64,000 bases of DNA from Candidatus Cloacimonadota bacterium (GTDB lineage Bacteria; Cloacimonadota; Cloacimonadia; JGIOTU-2): the NCBI GenBank assembly GCA_030613025.1, contig JAUWMT010000004.1, forward strand, positions 1-64,000, written 5' to 3'. The notes under the pieces were generated by a model. The model worked only from the letters and a program-made list of their open reading frames with translations, was not told the DNA's origin and made no database searches. This document shows positions 34,087-44,258 of this stretch, in pieces (position 1 is the stretch's first letter; every line of letters begins with the position of its first letter). The position numbers and the translations under genes were made by a program.

Positions 34087-35367
34087 TCACGTTTTCAGCT
34101 TTTTCTTCTTTGCGGCAGGGAAGAGAATATTATTGAGGATCAATCTATAGCCGGGTGAGTTTTTGTGCAGTTCAAGAAGAGTGGGAGGGTCTCCGATACG
34201 GTGTTGATAATCTTCCGGATCATGCCCACCATAAAAAGTGAATGTGCCTCTTCCGAAATTCCCATGTAGATATTTAACCTCATTTGCTCCCTCAACTTCG
34301 CCAAGTATAATGACGCTATTTTTCACAAATTCTTTATGATAGGATGTTGTTTGCCCGAGAAAGCCGTTTACAACATTTACATGGCACTGCGTGAGCATGG
34401 TGGGAACAGGGTCATACTTTGCGGAAAATTGGAAAAGCGTAAAATAGTCCGCTTCAGCACCCCTTATTTGCGCATAGTTACTTGCGTCTATGCTCGAGAA
34501 TTCATACTCATAAGGATTTTTCACAAGTGAAAAATTTTCAAAAGCAAATGTTCTTTCAAAATTGAGTTTTTGCTCAGCTTGGAAGTCCATAGGATCACCG
34601 TCAAAAGGTACATCGCAAATATCAATTGCTTGAGCTGCCTGGGCAATATCATAGGTATCTGTGGCAGCACACATTGCAAAGAGGAATCCCCCGTTTTTTA
34701 CATAATCCCTGATCATCTGCACAACTGCATGCTTTAGCTGCCAGACTTTGCCGAAACCAAGCTTGTGAGCAAGCTCTTCATCGATCTGCTGTATTTCTTG
34801 GTACCAGTTCGTGCTGTGGAAGCCGGCATAGAATTTTCCGAACTGTCCTGTAAAATCTTCATGATGGAGATGAAGCCAATCATAGTCTTCCAGTTTTCCT
34901 TGCAGAACCTCAGTATCATACACAGTATCATAGGGAATTTCAGCATAAACCAGCGCAAGTGTGACCGCATCGTCCCAGGGCTCTCCGGCGAATCCGTGAA
35001 GCTGCCCTGCTTTACTCTCCGGCAGTGTATATACTACGATCTTTGGAGCTTTTTCAAGATGGACGATATCCATATTGGATTTTTCAATTGTCTGCTCAAT
35101 AGCAAGATAATCCATTGGAGAAATATGCTCGTAGGAAACACCTTTCATGCGGCACAGGGCTTCAAGTTCATCAGTTTCGGGTATTAAAAATGAGCCACCC
35201 CTGTAATTAAGAAGCCATTTGCCGTCGTAACCGTTTTCCAGTGTTTTATAAACTACGCCGTATGCTTTGAGGTGGTCGGTCTGAGAGAAATCCATCGGGA
35301 TGAGAAGGTCTGAATATACCAAAATTGGAATGAAGATAATGAGAATAAAAACCGCTATTTTTTTCAT
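34087..35367 (-). CDS. Secreted 'asparagine synthetase B'-like conserved protein
   Basis: 426 aa with a signal peptide (IIFIPILVYS). The opening LLIPMDFSQTDHLKAYGVVY, then WLLNYRGGSF and HLHHEDFTGQFGKFY match a family often labelled 'asparagine synthetase B' in Bacteroidetes-type genomes. It lacks the N-terminal glutaminase cysteine and ATP-pyrophosphatase motifs of real AsnB and is exported, so that label is probably wrong. A class-I-amidotransferase-like fold is possible. True role unknown. It begins one base after hemW ends. Confidence 0.75.
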   Translation of the reverse strand: MKKIAVFILIIFIPILVYSDLLIPMDFSQTDHLKAYGVVYKTLENGYDGKWLLNYRGGSFLIPETDELEALCRMKGVSYEHISPMDYLAIEQTIEKSNMDIVHLEKAPKIVVYTLPESKAGQLHGFAGEPWDDAVTLALVYAEIPYDTVYDTEVLQGKLEDYDWLHLHHEDFTGQFGKFYAGFHSTNWYQEIQQIDEELAHKLGFGKVWQLKHAVVQMIRDYVKNGGFLFAMCAATDTYDIAQAAQAIDICDVPFDGDPMDFQAEQKLNFERTFAFENFSLVKNPYEYEFSSIDASNYAQIRGAEADYFTLFQFSAKYDPVPTMLTQCHVNVVNGFLGQTTSYHKEFVKNSVIILGEVEGANEVKYLHGNFGRGTFTFYGGHDPEDYQHRIGDPPTLLELHKNSPGYRLILNNILFPAAKKKKLKT

Positions 35368-36501
35368 TTATACAAACTCGCTTAAAATTTCATCGGAAAC
35401 AAAGAATGCTTTTTTTGTAAGTTTCAAATGATCATTTTCAACTGTCAAATATCCGAGCTTCGAATACTTATTTATTATTTCAGAATACTCATCAGTTACA
35501 TCAAAATTAAATTCCTTTTTAAGATATGATAAAGAAACTCCCTGGCTCAAGCGAAGCCCAAGAAAGATCAGGTCGGAGATGTATTCTCTTTCTGAAATAA
35601 CCTTCTTGGTTTTACATACAGATTGATCATTTTGCATGTATGTAATGTAGCGGTGAACATCTGCAATATTATCTCTACGGGTCATGTCATAAAAAGTGTG
35701 AGCAGCAGCACCGCATCCGATATATTCTTTTCCTTTCCAACATGAAATATTGTGTTGAGATCCATATCCCTTTTTCGAAAAGTTCGAAATCTCATATTGA
35801 AAAAAGCCATTGATTTCCAGGAATGATAACATCCTAAAATACATCTCTTTTTGCACGTCTTCAGAAGGAAAGGTGTATTGATCCTGCGCATCAAAAAGTG
35901 GCGTTCCCTTTTCCAGAGACAGGCAGTATGATGAAATGTGTTTTGGTTCGAGCTCGATCGCTTTTTGAAGACTTTTCATCCATGCTTCATATGTTTGTCC
36001 GGGAATTCCATACATCAAATCGAGTGAAATATTTTCTGTGCAATGATCTCTTACCATTTCGACTGCCGGGCGGATTTCTCTTTCGGAATGAATCCTTCCA
36101 AGAATTTTAAGCTCATCATCATTAAAGGATTGCACGCCAATGCTCACGCGGTTTATACCAAGGATTTTCCAGTTTTGTGCTGCTTCTTTTGTGATAGTTG
36201 CCGGATTTACTTCGATGGTTACTTCAATATTGGGAGGAGTAGAGAAAGTGTCATTGATTGCAGAAAAAAGTGAGAGGAGATGCGGAAAGGATAGAAGAGA
36301 AGGTGTTCCTCCGCCAAGGTAGATAGAAGTTAATGTATTGTTTCTGTTTTTGTATTGGGAAATCTCTTTTGCGAGTGAACGTATATAGTTTTCTGTCAGT
36401 TTAGCATCATAAGGAATTGAGTAGAAATTACAATAACTGCACTTTTTATTACAAAAGGGAATATGTATATAGAGAGAAATTTCTTTCACAGGTGGGAACA
36501 A
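35368..36501 (-). CDS. hemW: HemW-type radical SAM protein (heme chaperone)
   Basis: 377 aa. The motif YIHIPFCNKKCSYCNFYS (CX3CX2C plus an extra cysteine) and GGGTPS are the HemN/HemW signature, followed by SIGVQSFND and a HemN C-terminal domain. HemW inserts heme into respiratory proteins; it lacks the N-terminal and Cys residues of HemN coproporphyrinogen dehydrogenase. Probably transcribed from its own promoter after lepB. Confidence 0.9.
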   Translation of the reverse strand: MFPPVKEISLYIHIPFCNKKCSYCNFYSIPYDAKLTENYIRSLAKEISQYKNRNNTLTSIYLGGGTPSLLSFPHLLSLFSAINDTFSTPPNIEVTIEVNPATITKEAAQNWKILGINRVSIGVQSFNDDELKILGRIHSEREIRPAVEMVRDHCTENISLDLMYGIPGQTYEAWMKSLQKAIELEPKHISSYCLSLEKGTPLFDAQDQYTFPSEDVQKEMYFRMLSFLEINGFFQYEISNFSKKGYGSQHNISCWKGKEYIGCGAAAHTFYDMTRRDNIADVHRYITYMQNDQSVCKTKKVISEREYISDLIFLGLRLSQGVSLSYLKKEFNFDVTDEYSEIINKYSKLGYLTVENDHLKLTKKAFFVSDEILSEFV

Positions 36502-36519
36502 ACTATTGATGCAATTCAG

Positions 36520-37248
36520 CTATTTCGGGATTTTGAGTATCCTGCTCCACCGGATCTTATGATGATCTCCCATTGACCAGTAAATGATCATCGGAACACC
36601 CTTTATATACTCCCGTTCAAGGAATCCCCAATATCGGGAATCATTACTGTTATCCCGATTATCACCCATTACGAAATAGCAGCTGTCCGGCACAACAATA
36701 GGACCAAAATTATCCCTGCTTCCCATAAATTCATTATTGATATACAGGCGTCCCTGCTCGCGCGGAATTATCCTGAAATCCGTATGTTGCGAGTAATTTT
36801 CTTTAATATATTTCCCGTTGATATAGATATTTTTGTCTATGATCTGCAGGGTGTCACGTGGTACACCGATGATACGTTTTATGAAATCTCTGCGCTTATA
36901 GAATTTGAAGAAGAAGTTCTTTTTATCCCAGTAGATCGGACGGATCAATTTTGCATATCTTTCTGCGGGTTCAGGATGATAGGAATCAAAGGGATATTTA
37001 AAGATAACGGGTTCGAACTGCTTTGGTTCTCTAAACCAGTAAATGAATTTATTTGCTACAAGCTGATCACCTTTTAGAAAAGTACTCTCCATAGATTCAG
37101 ATGGTATGAGGAAGGTTTCGATCAGAAAAGTCCGAATAATTATCGCTGCAATGCCTGCGAAGATTATCGCTTCGATCCATTCGCGAAGTACGGATTTCTT
37201 TTTCTTTTTTCCTTTTAATTCAGCTTTTTTATCCTTAGGTTTTGCCAT
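36520..37248 (-). CDS. lepB: Signal peptidase I
   Basis: 242 aa type I signal peptidase. An N-terminal transmembrane anchor (about 24-45) is followed by the catalytic serine in IPSESMESTF, the catalytic lysine in RDFIKRIIGVPRD and the conserved GDNRDNSNDSRYWGFL box. It cleaves Sec signal peptides on the outer face of the inner membrane, which the many exported proteins in this window need. Basic N-terminus (KKAELKGKKKKK). Confidence 0.95.
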   Translation of the reverse strand: MAKPKDKKAELKGKKKKKSVLREWIEAIIFAGIAAIIIRTFLIETFLIPSESMESTFLKGDQLVANKFIYWFREPKQFEPVIFKYPFDSYHPEPAERYAKLIRPIYWDKKNFFFKFYKRRDFIKRIIGVPRDTLQIIDKNIYINGKYIKENYSQHTDFRIIPREQGRLYINNEFMGSRDNFGPIVVPDSCYFVMGDNRDNSNDSRYWGFLEREYIKGVPMIIYWSMGDHHKIRWSRILKIPK

Positions 37249-37271
37249 TCAGTTCGTCTCCATCCTATGTA

Positions 37272-38810
37272 TTATGATTTATGTTTTTTGCCATTATCGA
37301 GATATTCGCGGCAGATATGTTCAACTTCTCTGAAATTCACCTTTCCGGTTCCCATCATTGGGATATCCTCGATAACATGGTAATCTTTTGGTATGGCGAT
37401 AGAGGGAAGATCCTTTGCCATCTGTTTCTGTATTTTTTTGAAATCGACTTCAGCCGTGGTGAGTGCCGCAACGATATCTGCGCCCTTTGTGGGATTCGGG
37501 ACATCAACAACACAGCAGATCACGTCATCCGGAAGCAGTTTATTAAGCACGTCTTCGACCTTTACAAGGGAGACCATCTCACCGCCGATCTTCACGAATC
37601 TGCGCAAGCGTCCACGATGCCACAGGAAGCCATCTTCATCCATAACGCCCATGTCGCCAGTATCATACCAGCCGTTATGAATACGAAGTGTAGTTTCTTC
37701 GATATCGCCATAGTAGCCCTTCATAACAAGGTCACCCTTAACTATTATTTTGCCCTCTTTGCCCCGAGGAAGTTCTTCATCGGTTTCTCGGTCGAGAATT
37801 TTGACCTGAACTCCAGGCATGGGCTTTCCTATACTGCCGGGTTTGTTTGCTTCTTTTGTATTAACTGAGATTACAGGACTTGTCTCGGTTGTACCGTATC
37901 CCTCGAGAAGTTCTATACCATGCTGCTTTTTATATCCTTCACGAAGTTGATCTGTAAGCTTGTCCGCACCTGCACATGCAATTCTAACTGAAGAGAAATC
38001 TCCCGGGTGAGAACGCTTTAAGTAGCCGAAGAAGAAAGAAGGAGTGCCAATCATGATGGTAATTTTATATTTTTTGATTGAATCAATGATGTTTTTATAT
38101 TCGAGTGGATTTGCATGAGCAACGACCGCAGAACCAACAAAAAGAGGTATCCAGAAATTAGTGGTAAGTCCAAAAACATGGAAGAGTGGAAGATTGCCTA
38201 AAAATATATCTTCATGAGAAAACTCAAATACCTCAGTAATTGCATGAATATTATGAAACAGATTTTTGTGAGTGAGCTGTACTGCTTTGGGGTCTTTTTC
38301 GCTACCACTTGTAAAAAGAATGACGGAAGTCTCATCTTCATCTCCGTGCTGAACAGATTTTTGCAACATATCTGTGGGCAGCTTGGAACGGAGAGCAGCC
38401 TTGAGCTTATCTCCTGTTGTGAGGGATGCCATGATATCCTCAAGAAAAACCATGCCATCAACAAATTCAATGTTGAGCTTTTCAAGTAATTTTTTACTTG
38501 TGATGATGGTCTTGAAACTGCATTTTTCCTGCGCGTATATGCAGTTTTTAGCAGCTCCTGTCGAATAATTTATCATCACGGGTATTTTTCCGCTCATTAA
38601 TGAACCAATTATCGAAAGCATGCATCCGGCTGAGGTTGGGACCATTATTCCGATATATTGTCCGCGGTAAGCTGAGAATTTCTTTGCTAATATGAAAGAG
38701 GCGATAAGCATTTTATCAAAAGTAATGTCTTTTTCGGTGGCTTGATCGTAGATTGCGATCTTTTTGGAGTATTTTTTCGCCGTTGAAATAAACGCTTGTT
38801 GTAATTGCAT
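37272..38810 (-). CDS. AMP-forming acyl-CoA/acyl-ACP synthetase
   Basis: 512 aa ANL-superfamily ligase. A3 motif is TSGSEKDPK instead of TSGTTGxPK, as in the Aas-type acyl-ACP synthetases; then GYGTTETSPVI, YDTGDMGVMDEDG and the final lysine region TGKVNFREVE. It activates a fatty acid for transfer to CoA or ACP. AAGGAGC precedes the ATG. A second ligase lies at 42564-44258. Confidence 0.9.
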   Translation of the reverse strand: MQLQQAFISTAKKYSKKIAIYDQATEKDITFDKMLIASFILAKKFSAYRGQYIGIMVPTSAGCMLSIIGSLMSGKIPVMINYSTGAAKNCIYAQEKCSFKTIITSKKLLEKLNIEFVDGMVFLEDIMASLTTGDKLKAALRSKLPTDMLQKSVQHGDEDETSVILFTSGSEKDPKAVQLTHKNLFHNIHAITEVFEFSHEDIFLGNLPLFHVFGLTTNFWIPLFVGSAVVAHANPLEYKNIIDSIKKYKITIMIGTPSFFFGYLKRSHPGDFSSVRIACAGADKLTDQLREGYKKQHGIELLEGYGTTETSPVISVNTKEANKPGSIGKPMPGVQVKILDRETDEELPRGKEGKIIVKGDLVMKGYYGDIEETTLRIHNGWYDTGDMGVMDEDGFLWHRGRLRRFVKIGGEMVSLVKVEDVLNKLLPDDVICCVVDVPNPTKGADIVAALTTAEVDFKKIQKQMAKDLPSIAIPKDYHVIEDIPMMGTGKVNFREVEHICREYLDNGKKHKS

Positions 38811-38946
38811 TTTGGCTCCTTACGGGCTATTATTTTATTTGCGAAAACAAAATTCCGTTAGGACATATGCAATGTCAATATTTTCATTTATTGAAAGCAA
38901 GTGTGGAAAAAATTGACACTACATCAGTGCAGCTTAAATTTCTAAT

Positions 38947-39573
38947 ATGAATATTTTACAGCAGTTCTTTATTTTAATATTTCCTATACTCTTTGCATTG
39001 ACCATCCATGAATTCTCACATGGATACGCTGCATACAAGTTAGGAGATGATACCGCCAAAAGAGCGGGACGACTGACGCTCAATCCGTTAAAACATCTCG
39101 ATCCTATCGGGACGATAATGCTTTTTATTGCAAAAATAGGATGGGCAAAACCTGTTCCAATTAACCCATATAATTTTAAAAATATGAAAAGAGACATAGC
39201 AATCGTTTCTCTTGCAGGTCCCTTTGCGAACTTTATCAGTGCAATTGCTTTCAGCATAATTTTTAATCTTTTATACTCCCCGACCGCCCCACAAAATATT
39301 TTTATTCTGATAATATTTTATACAATTTTTATTAACATTGCTTTGGGATTATTTAACCTGATCCCAATTCCACCTCTCGATGGCTCGAAGATATTCGGTG
39401 CGCTTCTTCCCGACAGGTTATATTACAAATATCAGCAGTTTGAGCGAAAAGGCATGTTCCTTTTTATAGCAATAATTTTGATCAGTAACTTTGCAGGGCT
39501 GAATATCATTGGAGGGGTTATTCTTCCTCCTATCAGATTTTTTGTGAGATTACTTACAGGGGTTTCAATATAA
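38947..39573 (+). CDS. Site-2-protease-family (M50) membrane protein
   Basis: 208 aa, five to six helices. The zinc site TIHEFSHGYAAYKLGD (HEXXH) is near residue 21 and the second metal ligand lies in IPPLDGSKIF. It is the short YwhC/Rv2869-like group without a PDZ domain. Such proteases cleave transmembrane segments to release regulators or clear signal peptides. Followed after 5 nt by scpA, a common pairing. Confidence 0.92.
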   Translation: MNILQQFFILIFPILFALTIHEFSHGYAAYKLGDDTAKRAGRLTLNPLKHLDPIGTIMLFIAKIGWAKPVPINPYNFKNMKRDIAIVSLAGPFANFISAIAFSIIFNLLYSPTAPQNIFILIIFYTIFINIALGLFNLIPIPPLDGSKIFGALLPDRLYYKYQQFERKGMFLFIAIILISNFAGLNIIGGVILPPIRFFVRLLTGVSI

Positions 39574-39578
39574 CAAAT

Positions 39579-40328
39579 ATGATAGAAGAAGCAGCTCAGG
39601 TCGAACAAAAAGATAAGTATAATATCAAACTGCCGAATTTTGAAGGTCCCCTCGACCTTCTTCTTTATCTAATACGTAAACATAAGATTGATATTTACGA
39701 TATACCGATCGCATTTATGCTTGAAGAATATCTAAAATACCTTTCCGTGATGGAAGATCTGGATATTTCTATTGAGGGCGAATTCATGGAGATGGCTGCA
39801 ACGCTTATTCAGATAAAATTGCGTTCACTTCTGCCAAAGTCTGTTGAGGAAGATTTGGAAGATCCACGTACTGAGCTTGTGAACAATCTTCTTGCATACC
39901 AGAAAGTGAAAGAAACGACAGAAATACTTTCTGAGCTCGCAGAAGAGAATAGGTATTATTTTTACAGATCAATGGATGATGATGCACGAAAAGAAATACA
40001 GCAGTCGGCAGTGAGCTATGTATTGGAACAGAAAGATGTTGACTTGTACGATCTCATAAAAGTGTTGCAAAAATTCATCATTCAAAAACCGCAAGAGATC
40101 TCTGAAAATATTTCTCTTGATGAATATAAAATAGAGGTAAAAATAAAAGAGCTAAGAAAGCTCCTTCGCAGTCATAAAAAAATTCTCTTTTCAGACCTCA
40201 TCAAGCATAGCAGCAGGGTCGAAGTTATAGCTTTTTTCCTAGCGATCCTCGAGCTGATGAAGCGGAAAAAGGTGAGCGTATTTCAAAGCAAACAGTTTTC
40301 AGAAATACATATAAATAAAAATTTCTAA
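39579..40328 (+). CDS. scpA: Segregation and condensation protein A
   Basis: 249 aa, kleisin of the SMC complex. LPNFEGPLDLLLYLIRKHKIDIYDIPI and MEMAATLIQIKLRSLLP are the ScpA N-terminal blocks; the C-terminal winged helix is in RVEVIAFFLAILELMKRKKV. It should link an SMC dimer to chromosome segregation. The partner scpB, often adjacent, is not in this window. Confidence 0.95.
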   Translation: MIEEAAQVEQKDKYNIKLPNFEGPLDLLLYLIRKHKIDIYDIPIAFMLEEYLKYLSVMEDLDISIEGEFMEMAATLIQIKLRSLLPKSVEEDLEDPRTELVNNLLAYQKVKETTEILSELAEENRYYFYRSMDDDARKEIQQSAVSYVLEQKDVDLYDLIKVLQKFIIQKPQEISENISLDEYKIEVKIKELRKLLRSHKKILFSDLIKHSSRVEVIAFFLAILELMKRKKVSVFQSKQFSEIHINKNF

Positions 40329-40709
40329 ATCCTAATTTCTAATTACAAATAAAATGTCAAAACTTAAATGTCAAAGTAATTTTTTTTGTTTTAATTATAA
40401 CTGATAAAAATTCAATTAAGTTAATATGCTTCTTTCCGATAAATTAATTTTTCATCTTTTAATTATGGAACTGGTTTTGAAATCATTCTCAACTAATGCC
40501 TTGAGTCTTCAGACTCTTTTCTGCAAATAATCATTTTATTTTCTCAATCTCTTTTTAATTGGAATCAGCCAGTGAACAGACAAGTAATGCCATTTGAAAT
40601 TTTATTAGAAATTAGATATTTGGTTTTAGTTATTCAAGTTTCTCAGGATGGGAATTACTTAAAAAATCATATTTAAACTTTTTAATATCTACTACGAAAC
40701 CCGAGTAAG
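40329..40709. other. 381-bp intergenic region, no gene seen
   Basis: Between convergent scpA and the Spy-like gene. It starts with a low-complexity 'cctaatttctaattacaaat' tract and AAATGTCAAA twice (about 40351-40376). No terminator or coding ORF was convincing. Confidence 0.5.
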
Positions 40710-41210
40710 CTATTTATTCTGAAAATTCTTGGGATGTCCCTGGAATTGTTTGATGTCTTTCATCATTTTTATCTTATCCTGCAACTCTCTTCCAAATCTT
40801 TGTATAAATATGAGATAACGAGCAAATTGATCTTCTGTTAGTTCATCCCGGAGCTTTTTGTATAGTACAGCTTTCTTTTTATTGAGCTCTACTTGCTGCA
40901 TAAGCAGCTTGTCGATATTCTTTGAAATTTCTTTCTTGTCATTATTATCGAGCGCAGTTTCAAGTTCTTTCATAATTTGATGATGAGTATCATAGAAGTT
41001 GCCCATAAGTTTATCAATATCTTTGATAATTGGAAGCACTCTCATGCTTTGCTCTTCATTAAGATCGAGGATTTTGAGGAGCTCTAGATTCCGAAGCTGT
41101 ATGATGATCTTCTTATGCTCACTCATGGGGCGAGACATCCACGGCTGAGCAAATACAACTGTGGAAAATATCAACATGCCCGCAACAAGTATTAAGATTT
41201 TTTTATTCAT
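40710..41210 (-). CDS. Spy/CpxP-like periplasmic protein
   Basis: 166 aa. Signal peptide (to VVFAQP), then an all-helical body with LTXXQ-type motifs (DLNEEQSMR and LTEDQFARYL) typical of Spy/CpxP/heavy-metal-sensor proteins. It may act as a periplasmic chaperone or stress sensor. It is the last gene after the sigma and anti-sigma genes, 14 nt away, so it is probably a target of that sigma factor. Confidence 0.8.
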   Translation of the reverse strand: MNKKILILVAGMLIFSTVVFAQPWMSRPMSEHKKIIIQLRNLELLKILDLNEEQSMRVLPIIKDIDKLMGNFYDTHHQIMKELETALDNNDKKEISKNIDKLLMQQVELNKKKAVLYKKLRDELTEDQFARYLIFIQRFGRELQDKIKMMKDIKQFQGHPKNFQNK

Positions 41211-41224
41211 TGTAACTCCTAAAA

Positions 41225-41806
41225 TTACGTCACACTATTATTATACATATTTTTTATTAATTCCTCTAATTCATCTTGATCGAGATTGTCCAGAACTTCT
41301 TCATAATACTGCCAATCACCGTATAAGATATCATCTGTTAATTCATCGTTTGCATATATTTCTTGAAGATAAATATTCTCAAGATCCTCGAGATATTCAT
41401 CGTTGAGATAGATTTCTTCTGTGTAGGCAATATTGTCGATCACGTAGTAGTTTCTATCAATTGATGGCACAGATTTAGGAGAAAGAAAAAATATTATAAG
41501 AGAAGCAAAGAGAACTGCAGCGGTTGCAAGCGCCGGCTTTGCCCAGTATCTTACCCAGAAATATCTCTCGGTTTTTTGTGGGATATTTTCAAATCTTTGT
41601 GTGATATGGGCGTGTGGAGGTGCAGGATGAATTTTAACATCCTGATCGATAAATTGTTGGGTAATATTCAAAACCTTTTCCCATTCTGCAAGCTGTTTTC
41701 TGCAATGCTCACACTCTAAAAGATGAGCGGCGATCTGCTTTTGCTTTCGTGCTGAAAGCTCATTGTTCAAATAATCGAATAATATTTTTTTATTTATACA
41801 TTTCAT
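41225..41806 (-). CDS. Zinc-finger anti-sigma factor
   Basis: 193 aa. An N-terminal zf-HC2 domain (ISH...HLLECEHCRKQL) is the ZAS-type anti-sigma fold that holds an ECF sigma. One transmembrane helix (ATAAVLFASLIIFFL, about 94-110) places the acidic C-terminus outside. The acidic Y/L/E-rich tail may sense envelope stress. It overlaps-neighbours the sigma gene by 2 nt. Confidence 0.88.
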   Translation of the reverse strand: MKCINKKILFDYLNNELSARKQKQIAAHLLECEHCRKQLAEWEKVLNITQQFIDQDVKIHPAPPHAHITQRFENIPQKTERYFWVRYWAKPALATAAVLFASLIIFFLSPKSVPSIDRNYYVIDNIAYTEEIYLNDEYLEDLENIYLQEIYANDELTDDILYGDWQYYEEVLDNLDQDELEELIKNMYNNSVT

Positions 41807-41808
41807 AG

Positions 41809-42333
41809 TTACTCCCGAAATTCAATCAGGTTTTGATCCTGTAAATTATTTTTTATCTTTTTCATTGCAAAGAAATAATTACTTTTCACGGTTCCAAGTT
41901 TTTTTTTCAGTATCTGTGCGATCTTTTTAAAGGGAAGCTGATTATAATACCGCATTACAAAGACTTCTTTCTGACGTGGAGAAAGAGAATCGATGACTTT
42001 TTCCAGGGATTCAAAAAGCTCCTTTTCCAGAAGTACAGATGATGGATTTTCATTCATTTCCGTGCGCACTTCGTGAGCTTCAGGAAGCTGATTAAATTCT
42101 CTGTTTTTCTTTGTGTTCATATAATAAATATGATTAAGTGCGATCCTGTATATCCAGGTCGTGAACTTTGCTTCTTGCCGAAATGAGTTAATATTTGCAT
42201 AGACTTTCAAAAAAATTTCCTGTGTAGCATCTTCTGCATCTTCATAATTTTTCAACATCTTTAATGCAAGCAAAAAGATCTTTTGATAATTTTCTTCAAT
42301 CAGTTGATTAAGCCGAATAGAATCCATTTTCAA
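41809..42333 (-). CDS. ECF RNA polymerase sigma factor
   Basis: 174 aa sigma-70 group 4. Region 2 is LLALKMLKNYEDAEDATQEIF, with FTTWIYRIALNHI; region 4 is LSPRQKEVFVMRYYNQLPFKKIAQIL plus a helix-turn-helix. It heads a three-gene envelope-stress operon (sigma, membrane anti-sigma, Spy-like). Confidence 0.93.
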   Translation of the reverse strand: MKMDSIRLNQLIEENYQKIFLLALKMLKNYEDAEDATQEIFLKVYANINSFRQEAKFTTWIYRIALNHIYYMNTKKNREFNQLPEAHEVRTEMNENPSSVLLEKELFESLEKVIDSLSPRQKEVFVMRYYNQLPFKKIAQILKKKLGTVKSNYFFAMKKIKNNLQDQNLIEFRE

Positions 42334-42563
42334 TTTTCGTTTATTTTCTTAGATGTGTTAGCCGGTAAAAAGTTTAAATTCATTTTTTTCATGATTTTTT
42401 TGATACTCAAATTTGCAAGAACCGCACTTTTACTGCAAGAAAAATATTAATTACTTTTACATTGACAGGAATATCATATTTTTTCGAGGATGATTTCAGT
42501 TCGCATGTGTTTGCAAATCTAATTGTAAAATTTATCATCGCATGACGACAAATAAGGATAAAT

Positions 42564-44258
42564 ATGAAAAAAAATGAACAAAAAACCTTCAAGAATGTAC
42601 TTCAAAACAGTGTCATACAATACGGAAGTAATATTGCGCTTTCAATGGTAAATGGTGAGCCAATTACCTATAGGCAATTCGGGAAAAAAGTGGATATTAT
42701 CTCAAAAATATTACAAAAAAGAGGAATCGTAAAAGGCGATAAAGTCGCTATATTATCTGAAAACAAGCCCCAATGGGGTATTGCGTATTTTGCGATCACG
42801 ACACTTGGGGCAGTAGCTGTTCCAATCCTTCCGGAATTCCATGCAAATGAAATTCGTCATATTCTCAGGCATTCCGAAGCAAAAGCAGTTTTCATCTCAC
42901 AGGAGCAGTATAATAAACTGGAAGATGTGGAGCTAGAGAGTTTGAGCACAATATTTCATATCGATGATTTCAGTATTATTCCCCCAAACACTACAACGGA
43001 TAAACTCAAAGAAATAATAAAGGAAGGAGAGGTTGAATTTGCCAAGCTAAGAGATTCCGCAATGAAACTTCTATATCCTACACAGAGTTATCTCAAAGAA
43101 GACGATATTGCGTCTATTATTTATACATCCGGTACAACCGGTCATTCAAAAGGCGTTGAGCTCACTCACAAGAATTTTATTTTTGATGCAGAAGCAACAC
43201 TGAAAATTCAGAACGTTACGGAAGATGACAGATTGCTCTCGATCCTTCCACTCTCCCATTCCTATGAATTCACGATCGGCTTTCTAATTCCCATTATACG
43301 CGGCGCTTCAATATATTATCTTGATAAACCACCGGTTGCACGTGTGTTACTTCCGGTATTACAAAAAATAAGACCCACAATGATGCTTACAGTCCCTCTG
43401 GTCATAGAGAAAATATATAAAGTCAGGATTGCTCCTCAATTATCCAAAAGTGGACTGATCAGGCAATTAATGAAAGTGCCTGTAGTGCGAAAAAAACTTC
43501 ATAGGGTCGCAGCGAAGAAAGTGATGAAGTTCTTCGGAGGAGAGATGAAATTCTTCGGCATAGGTGGCGCCGGGTTAATCGGTGATGTTGAGAAGTTTTT
43601 AAGGGAAGGCAAATTTCCCTATGCGATAGGATACGGCCTGACAGAAACCTCGCCGCTGATTGCAGGTAGTGGAGCACACAATACCAGATTCCGCTCTACA
43701 GGCATAGTTATTCCCGACGTAGATGTAATAATAAATAATCCTGATGAAAAAACAGGCGAAGGTGAAATCTGGGTAAAAGGCGATAATGTGATGAAAGGGT
43801 ATTATAAAGACCCGGAAAGAACCAAAGAGGTGTTTTCCGAGGACGGATGGCTGAAAACAGGCGATCTTGGCTATATGGACAAAGATGGCTACCTATATAT
43901 AATTGGAAGATTAAAGAATGTGATAGTCGGACCGAGTGGTGAGAATATCTATCCAGAGGAAATAGAATCACAATTGAATCAATATGACAATGTGCTCGAA
44001 TCTCTGGTTTTTCAAGAAAACAGACAGATTGTTGCGCGTGTTCATCTCAATTATGAAGAATTGGATAAAGAATTTAAACATAAAAAAATGACAGAAACGC
44101 AGATCGCAAAACGAATCGAAGAAATGCTTGAAGAATTAAGAAATAAAGTGAACAGTAAAATGTCATCATTCTCCAGAATTTCCAGAATGATCGAGCAAAC
44201 CGAAGCATTTGAAAAGACGCCAACTAAGAAAATCAAGAGATATTTATATACGAATTAG
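42564..44258 (+). CDS. Long-chain acyl-CoA ligase, FadD/FAA1-like
   Basis: 564 aa. Motifs IIYTSGTTGHSKGVELTHKNF, GYGLTETSPLIAG, TGDLGYMDKDGYLYI and GRLKNVIVGPSGENIYPEEIE place it in the long-chain (FAA1/AMP-binding) group; the C-terminal catalytic lysine is in PTKKIKRY. It loads fatty acids onto CoA. Start ATG has AAGGATAA upstream. Independent of the neighbouring sigma operon, which is divergent. Confidence 0.92.
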   Translation: MKKNEQKTFKNVLQNSVIQYGSNIALSMVNGEPITYRQFGKKVDIISKILQKRGIVKGDKVAILSENKPQWGIAYFAITTLGAVAVPILPEFHANEIRHILRHSEAKAVFISQEQYNKLEDVELESLSTIFHIDDFSIIPPNTTTDKLKEIIKEGEVEFAKLRDSAMKLLYPTQSYLKEDDIASIIYTSGTTGHSKGVELTHKNFIFDAEATLKIQNVTEDDRLLSILPLSHSYEFTIGFLIPIIRGASIYYLDKPPVARVLLPVLQKIRPTMMLTVPLVIEKIYKVRIAPQLSKSGLIRQLMKVPVVRKKLHRVAAKKVMKFFGGEMKFFGIGGAGLIGDVEKFLREGKFPYAIGYGLTETSPLIAGSGAHNTRFRSTGIVIPDVDVIINNPDEKTGEGEIWVKGDNVMKGYYKDPERTKEVFSEDGWLKTGDLGYMDKDGYLYIIGRLKNVIVGPSGENIYPEEIESQLNQYDNVLESLVFQENRQIVARVHLNYEELDKEFKHKKMTETQIAKRIEEMLEELRNKVNSKMSSFSRISRMIEQTEAFEKTPTKKIKRYLYTN

